This document shows positions 33,742-37,118 of a stretch of 37,118 bases of DNA, one piece after another (within the stretch, counting starts at the first letter, position 1; each line of letters begins with the position of its first letter). Below the pieces are notes generated by a model. That model was not told the origin of the DNA. It was given only the letters and a program-made list of their open reading frames with translations, and ran no database searches. The stretch covers positions 25,001 through 62,118 of the forward strand of contig JASAOO010003441.1 in NCBI GenBank assembly GCA_030849075.1, in the 5' to 3' direction. A program made the position numbers and the translations under genes. This stretch comes from Zelonia costaricensis. Taxonomy: Eukaryota; Euglenozoa; Kinetoplastea; Trypanosomatida; Trypanosomatidae.

Positions 33742-35853
33742 ATGGGTGGCGCAGTGTCGTACTACTTCGATAAGCGCAACAGCGCGAGCGAGGTGGACTT
33801 CCCGTCTTACAAGGCCTATGCCGCCTACGGCAACCAGAGCGTGCCGGTGAAGGGCACCGACGCCGCGGACCGCTCCCCCATCTACCGCATGTCCAATACG
33901 TCCGACGCGGACTTCACGCGGCTGCGCAGGGAGTGGTCGGAGGGCGGCTCGTGCCTGTCCAACGTCGAGGACATGTGCAAGGAGCGCGGCAAGCGGACGT
34001 GCCTCGCGTACCGGAAGCTCAAGACGATCGAGAAGCACGAGGTCAAGTCAGACGACGGCCGCAAGAAGACATTCGAGACGTACGTGTTCGAGCCGAAGCG
34101 CCAGACGATCAGCTACGAGCTGTTCTGGAGCAACATCATCGCCTTCGGTCGCGGGCTGCACGAGATCGGCCTGAGGAAGGGCGACATCCTCTCCATTTAT
34201 GAGGAGACGCGGTGGCAGTGGCTCAACACGATGTACGGCTGCTGGTCGCAGGGGTTGGTGGTGTCCACCGTGTACGCGAACCTCGGCGAGGACGCGCTCG
34301 AGTTCGCGCTGAACGAGACGCAGTGCAACGCGATTGTGTGCAACGGCGCCAAGGTGAAGGACGTGCTGGCGATGTTCGAGGTGATCAAGGCGGCGAAGGG
34401 GACGAAGATCATCTACCTTGACGAGCTGCCCGCGTCGGTCTCGTCGAACGAGTACGAGGTGCACGCTTGGAGTGACGTCATGCTGAAGGGCAAAAAGAGC
34501 TCGGCCCCCTATCATGTCCAGCGCGGTGGAGCGGAGAAGGACGACCTAGCCCTCATCATGTACACGAGCGGCACGACGGGCAACCCGAAAGGGGTGATGC
34601 ACACCCACGGCAGCCTGTACTGCGGGTGCATGAGCATCAGCCAGCGCGTCCACGATATTATAGGGGACATAAAGGCGGAGGAGTGGTACTGCTCCTACCT
34701 GCCGCTGGCCCACATCATGGAGTTTGCCGTGACGTCGGTGCTCATGAAGCGCGGCGTCATCATCGGCTACGGCAGCCCACGCACGCTGATGAACCAGTTC
34801 GCGAAGCCGCACGGAGACCTCGCCGAGTACAAGCCGCTCCTCTTCGTGGCCGTACCGCGCGTGTACGATAGCATGAAGAAGGCGGTGGAGGAGAAGCTGC
34901 CACCGGTGGGGTCGCTGAAGCGGACTATCTTCGACCAGGCGTACGCGGCGCGTCTCCAGGCGCTGAAGGAGGGCCGCGACACGCCCTTCTACAACAAGAA
35001 GGTATTTGCTGCGGGGCGCGAGGTGATGGGTGGGCGCGTGTACGCGATGCTGAGCGGTGGCGGCCCGCTCTCCGCCTCCACGCAGGAGTTCATCAACGTT
35101 ATGTTCGGCATGGTCATCCAGGGCTGGGGCATGACGGAGACGGTGTGCGTCGGTGGCATCCAGCGCACCGGCAACCTCGACTACGACTCTGTTGGACAGA
35201 TCATCAAGACGGAGGAGGTGCAGCTGCTCGACACGGAGAACTTCAAGCACACGGACAAGCCAGAGCCGCAGGGGGAGGTGCTAGTGCGCGGCCCCTTCCT
35301 CTTCAAGGGGTACTACAAGCAGCCGGAGCTGACGAAGGAGGCCATCGATGCCGACGGCTGGCTCCACACCGGCGATGTCGCCGCCATCTCGAAGCGCGGC
35401 GATATCCGCATCGTCGGGCGCGTTAAGGCGTTGGCGAAGAACGCGAACGGTGAGTACCTTGCGCTGGAGACGCTGGAGAGCATCTACGGCACCAACGAGG
35501 TGACCGTGCCCAACTGCGTCTGCGTGCTCGTGAACCCGCACCGCAGCTACATCGCCATTATCGCACTGACGAACGAGAAGCTCGTGAAGGCTTTCATGGA
35601 GAAGCACAAGATCAGCGGCAGCTTCCCAGCCATCCTGAACGACAAGGAGTTTCACAAAAAAGTGGTGGCCAGCATGCAGAAGACCGGCCGCGACGCGAAC
35701 CGCCGCTCCTTCGAGATTGTGCAGAACATCAAGCTGCTGGACGAGGAGTGGACCCCCGAGAACGGTGTGCTGACGGCTGCCATGAAGCTGAAGCGCCGCG
35801 TAATCGACACCAAGTACGCCGACATCATCGAGAAGCTCTTCGAGAAGGAGTAG
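33742..35853 (+). CDS. long-chain fatty acyl-CoA synthetase
   Basis: This 703-residue ATP-dependent ligase activates long-chain fatty acids to acyl-CoA for lipid synthesis, remodelling and anchor use. Adenylate-forming motifs are clear: the P-loop-like YTSGTTGNPKGVMHTHG (from residue 274), GWGMTE (461-466), and DGWLHTGD (538-545) followed by RVKALAKNANGEYLALETLE, with the GEY/E pattern of eukaryotic ACSLs. Length and the residues after the AMP-binding domain fit ACSL rather than short- or medium-chain enzymes. The N-terminus MGGAVS has Gly2 and Ser6 in the N-myristoylation arrangement, and there is no membrane segment at the very start. Leishmania has several ACSL paralogues; I cannot say which one this is. 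Confidence 0.95.
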   Translation: MGGAVSYYFDKRNSASEVDFPSYKAYAAYGNQSVPVKGTDAADRSPIYRMSNTSDADFTRLRREWSEGGSCLSNVEDMCKERGKRTCLAYRKLKTIEKHEVKSDDGRKKTFETYVFEPKRQTISYELFWSNIIAFGRGLHEIGLRKGDILSIYEETRWQWLNTMYGCWSQGLVVSTVYANLGEDALEFALNETQCNAIVCNGAKVKDVLAMFEVIKAAKGTKIIYLDELPASVSSNEYEVHAWSDVMLKGKKSSAPYHVQRGGAEKDDLALIMYTSGTTGNPKGVMHTHGSLYCGCMSISQRVHDIIGDIKAEEWYCSYLPLAHIMEFAVTSVLMKRGVIIGYGSPRTLMNQFAKPHGDLAEYKPLLFVAVPRVYDSMKKAVEEKLPPVGSLKRTIFDQAYAARLQALKEGRDTPFYNKKVFAAGREVMGGRVYAMLSGGGPLSASTQEFINVMFGMVIQGWGMTETVCVGGIQRTGNLDYDSVGQIIKTEEVQLLDTENFKHTDKPEPQGEVLVRGPFLFKGYYKQPELTKEAIDADGWLHTGDVAAISKRGDIRIVGRVKALAKNANGEYLALETLESIYGTNEVTVPNCVCVLVNPHRSYIAIIALTNEKLVKAFMEKHKISGSFPAILNDKEFHKKVVASMQKTGRDANRRSFEIVQNIKLLDEEWTPENGVLTAAMKLKRRVIDTKYADIIEKLFEKE

Positions 35854-37118
35854 CAGAGAGACGCGTAGCCCCACCCCCCTCCCGTCGCCTCGGTCCGGAT
35901 CAATCACACACACGTGCGAGCTGCAAGCGAAAGGAGGCGGCGCCCGTCCACTCGCACGGGCTGAACGCCGACACAGGAGATGCGACGACGGGAAGGGGCG
36001 GGGGAGGCAGAGTGCAAGCGGGGGTTGTGCGTTGTGTGCGCGGCTGACCTCCCCAGGGCGCCGTCCTCTTCCTCCTCGCTGCCGCCCTGGTCGAGCGAGG
36101 CGTGTGTGTCTGCGGCTTCCCGCCTCGACTCCACCACTTTCAACCTGCACCCGCTGTCCCCTCCTCGTCCCCGCCCCACCTTTCTCACCCCCTGCACACG
36201 GTGCATGTGATGACCGTGTGTACGTGTCTGTGTGTGTCTGTGTGCTTTGCAGTTGCACTCCTTTGTTTTTTTTTCTTCACTTCGCTCGCCGCTTTCCCCG
36301 TTCTCCGCCACGCACTGCCCCCCCCCCCTCCCCTCACTCCTCCTTGCCACGCACCGCCGCCCCCTCCCTCAACGACTTCTCCGCGCACGGACAAGCGGCG
36401 GAGCAGGTGAACGGGAGCAGCGGCGCGGCGCACTTGAGTGTGTGAGTGTGGGCGGTTGGGTGGGGCAGCCGCCACGCCCGCGTGTGTGTTCGGTGCGCGT
36501 GTGCGTGGGGACGGCGACAGGGAGGCGCGGCGACATCCGACCTGCTGTGCACGATACGGCAGCTCGGATGGGCCTCTTTCCTTTGTCGTTTGCTTCGTTT
36601 TACGGGTGTGTGCCGATGTGTAGGTGTGGGTGTAGGTGTGTCTTCTCCCGTCACCTCCCCCCACCCCTGTGCGCTCTGCTCTAAATCCCCGACCTTCTTC
36701 GCGTGCATGTTACTTGCTTTTTTTTTTTTGTTCGCGTCACTCTGCTCTGCCCGTGCGTGTGCGTGGACGTGGATGTGCGCTCGTTCGATATGGCGCCGGA
36801 TCGGGTCACGCCCCCCTCTTCCTCGTACTCCTTCTTTCTCCCTTTGCGTGTCTCCCTCTCTCTCGAGCGAGTCTTGAAACAAGAAACACGCGCACAGCCA
36901 TCACCCCCCCCCCACACACACGAGAGAAGTCGCGCACGGTGCGCCTCGACGTCTCCCTTCTTTCTTTCCTATTTCACGTGGTGTGCTTTCGCTAATTGCC
37001 TCCTTTGAAGTTCTTGTCTTGTGTCGCTTGCTGCGTTTCCCCGTTTTCCTTTGGATCGACCTGCCGCCACTTCCCCGCCCCCCCCCCCGTTCTCCGCCCG
37101 CCTCGTCCCGTTCTCTTC
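35854..37118 (+). other. 3' flank of the acyl-CoA synthetase gene
   Basis: No gene seen. It includes GT-rich sequence (36218-36245), C-rich tracts at 36318-36330 and 36905-36914, T-rich runs at 36266-36274 and 36718-36729, and ends with a C/T-rich stretch from about 37035 to the window edge, which may be the polypyrimidine tract of the next gene's splice site. Confidence 0.5.

Noticed and set aside
1..37118. a multi-gene defence, mobile or biosynthetic system
   Set aside because: The genes are unrelated housekeeping and conserved eukaryotic genes in one polycistron; I found no integrase, transposase, CRISPR repeat or clustered pathway.

Overview
The window looks like a piece of nuclear chromosome from a trypanosomatid of the Leishmania/Leptomonas/Crithidia group. 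The evidence is: (i) sixteen protein genes all on the + strand with no introns needed to keep them open; (ii) GC-rich coding regions separated by 0.5-2.3 kb spacers full of pyrimidine tracts followed by AG dinucleotides and long CA/TG microsatellites, as expected for polycistronic transcription with spliced-leader trans-splicing and no promoter per gene; (iii) proteins carrying kinetoplastid-style low-complexity Ala/Ser/Pro/Gly insertions. The order COX11 - NAA50 - ABCF - U2AF35 - P5CDH - MAPK-like kinase - acyl-CoA synthetase matches my recollection of Leishmania chromosome 3; this was not checked against a database.

Layout, left to right: DNA primase large subunit (297-2030); COX11 copper chaperone (3011-3805); a large coiled-coil protein with a CH/EB1-like N-terminus (5103-7706); a leucine-rich-repeat plus coiled-coil protein (8390-11308); NAA50-like N-terminal acetyltransferase (12115-12666); a small charged protein, possibly axonemal (13653-14084); a probable mitochondrial ribosomal protein with an L51/S25/CI-B8-like segment (15226-16158); a GCN20/ABCF3-type ABC ATPase (16762-18936); a small unknown protein (19743-20201); a divergent Eco1/ESCO-like cohesin acetyltransferase (20706-22730); U2AF35 (23766-24395); mitochondrial P5C dehydrogenase (25564-27246); an atypical MAPK-like kinase (29559-30698); an unknown protein whose 5' end is lost at an ambiguous base (about 31491-32363); and a long-chain acyl-CoA synthetase (33742-35853). 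The last 1.26 kb has no gene and ends in a pyrimidine-rich stretch that may lead into the next gene.

The genes share a transcription unit rather than a pathway. They cover replication and cohesion (primase, Eco1-like), mitochondrial functions (COX11, P5CDH, the L51/S25-like protein), translation and N-terminal acetylation (ABCF, NAA50), mRNA processing (U2AF35), signalling (kinase) and lipid activation (ACSL). I see no mobile element, CRISPR array, tRNA or rRNA. The most interesting points are the Eco1-like protein, whose PIP box and zinc finger are clear while its acetyl-CoA loop is not; the MAPK-like kinase with a tyrosine-kinase-like catalytic loop and no TXY motif; the CH-like and L51/S25-like assignments of otherwise anonymous proteins; and a one-base assembly ambiguity that removes a start codon.
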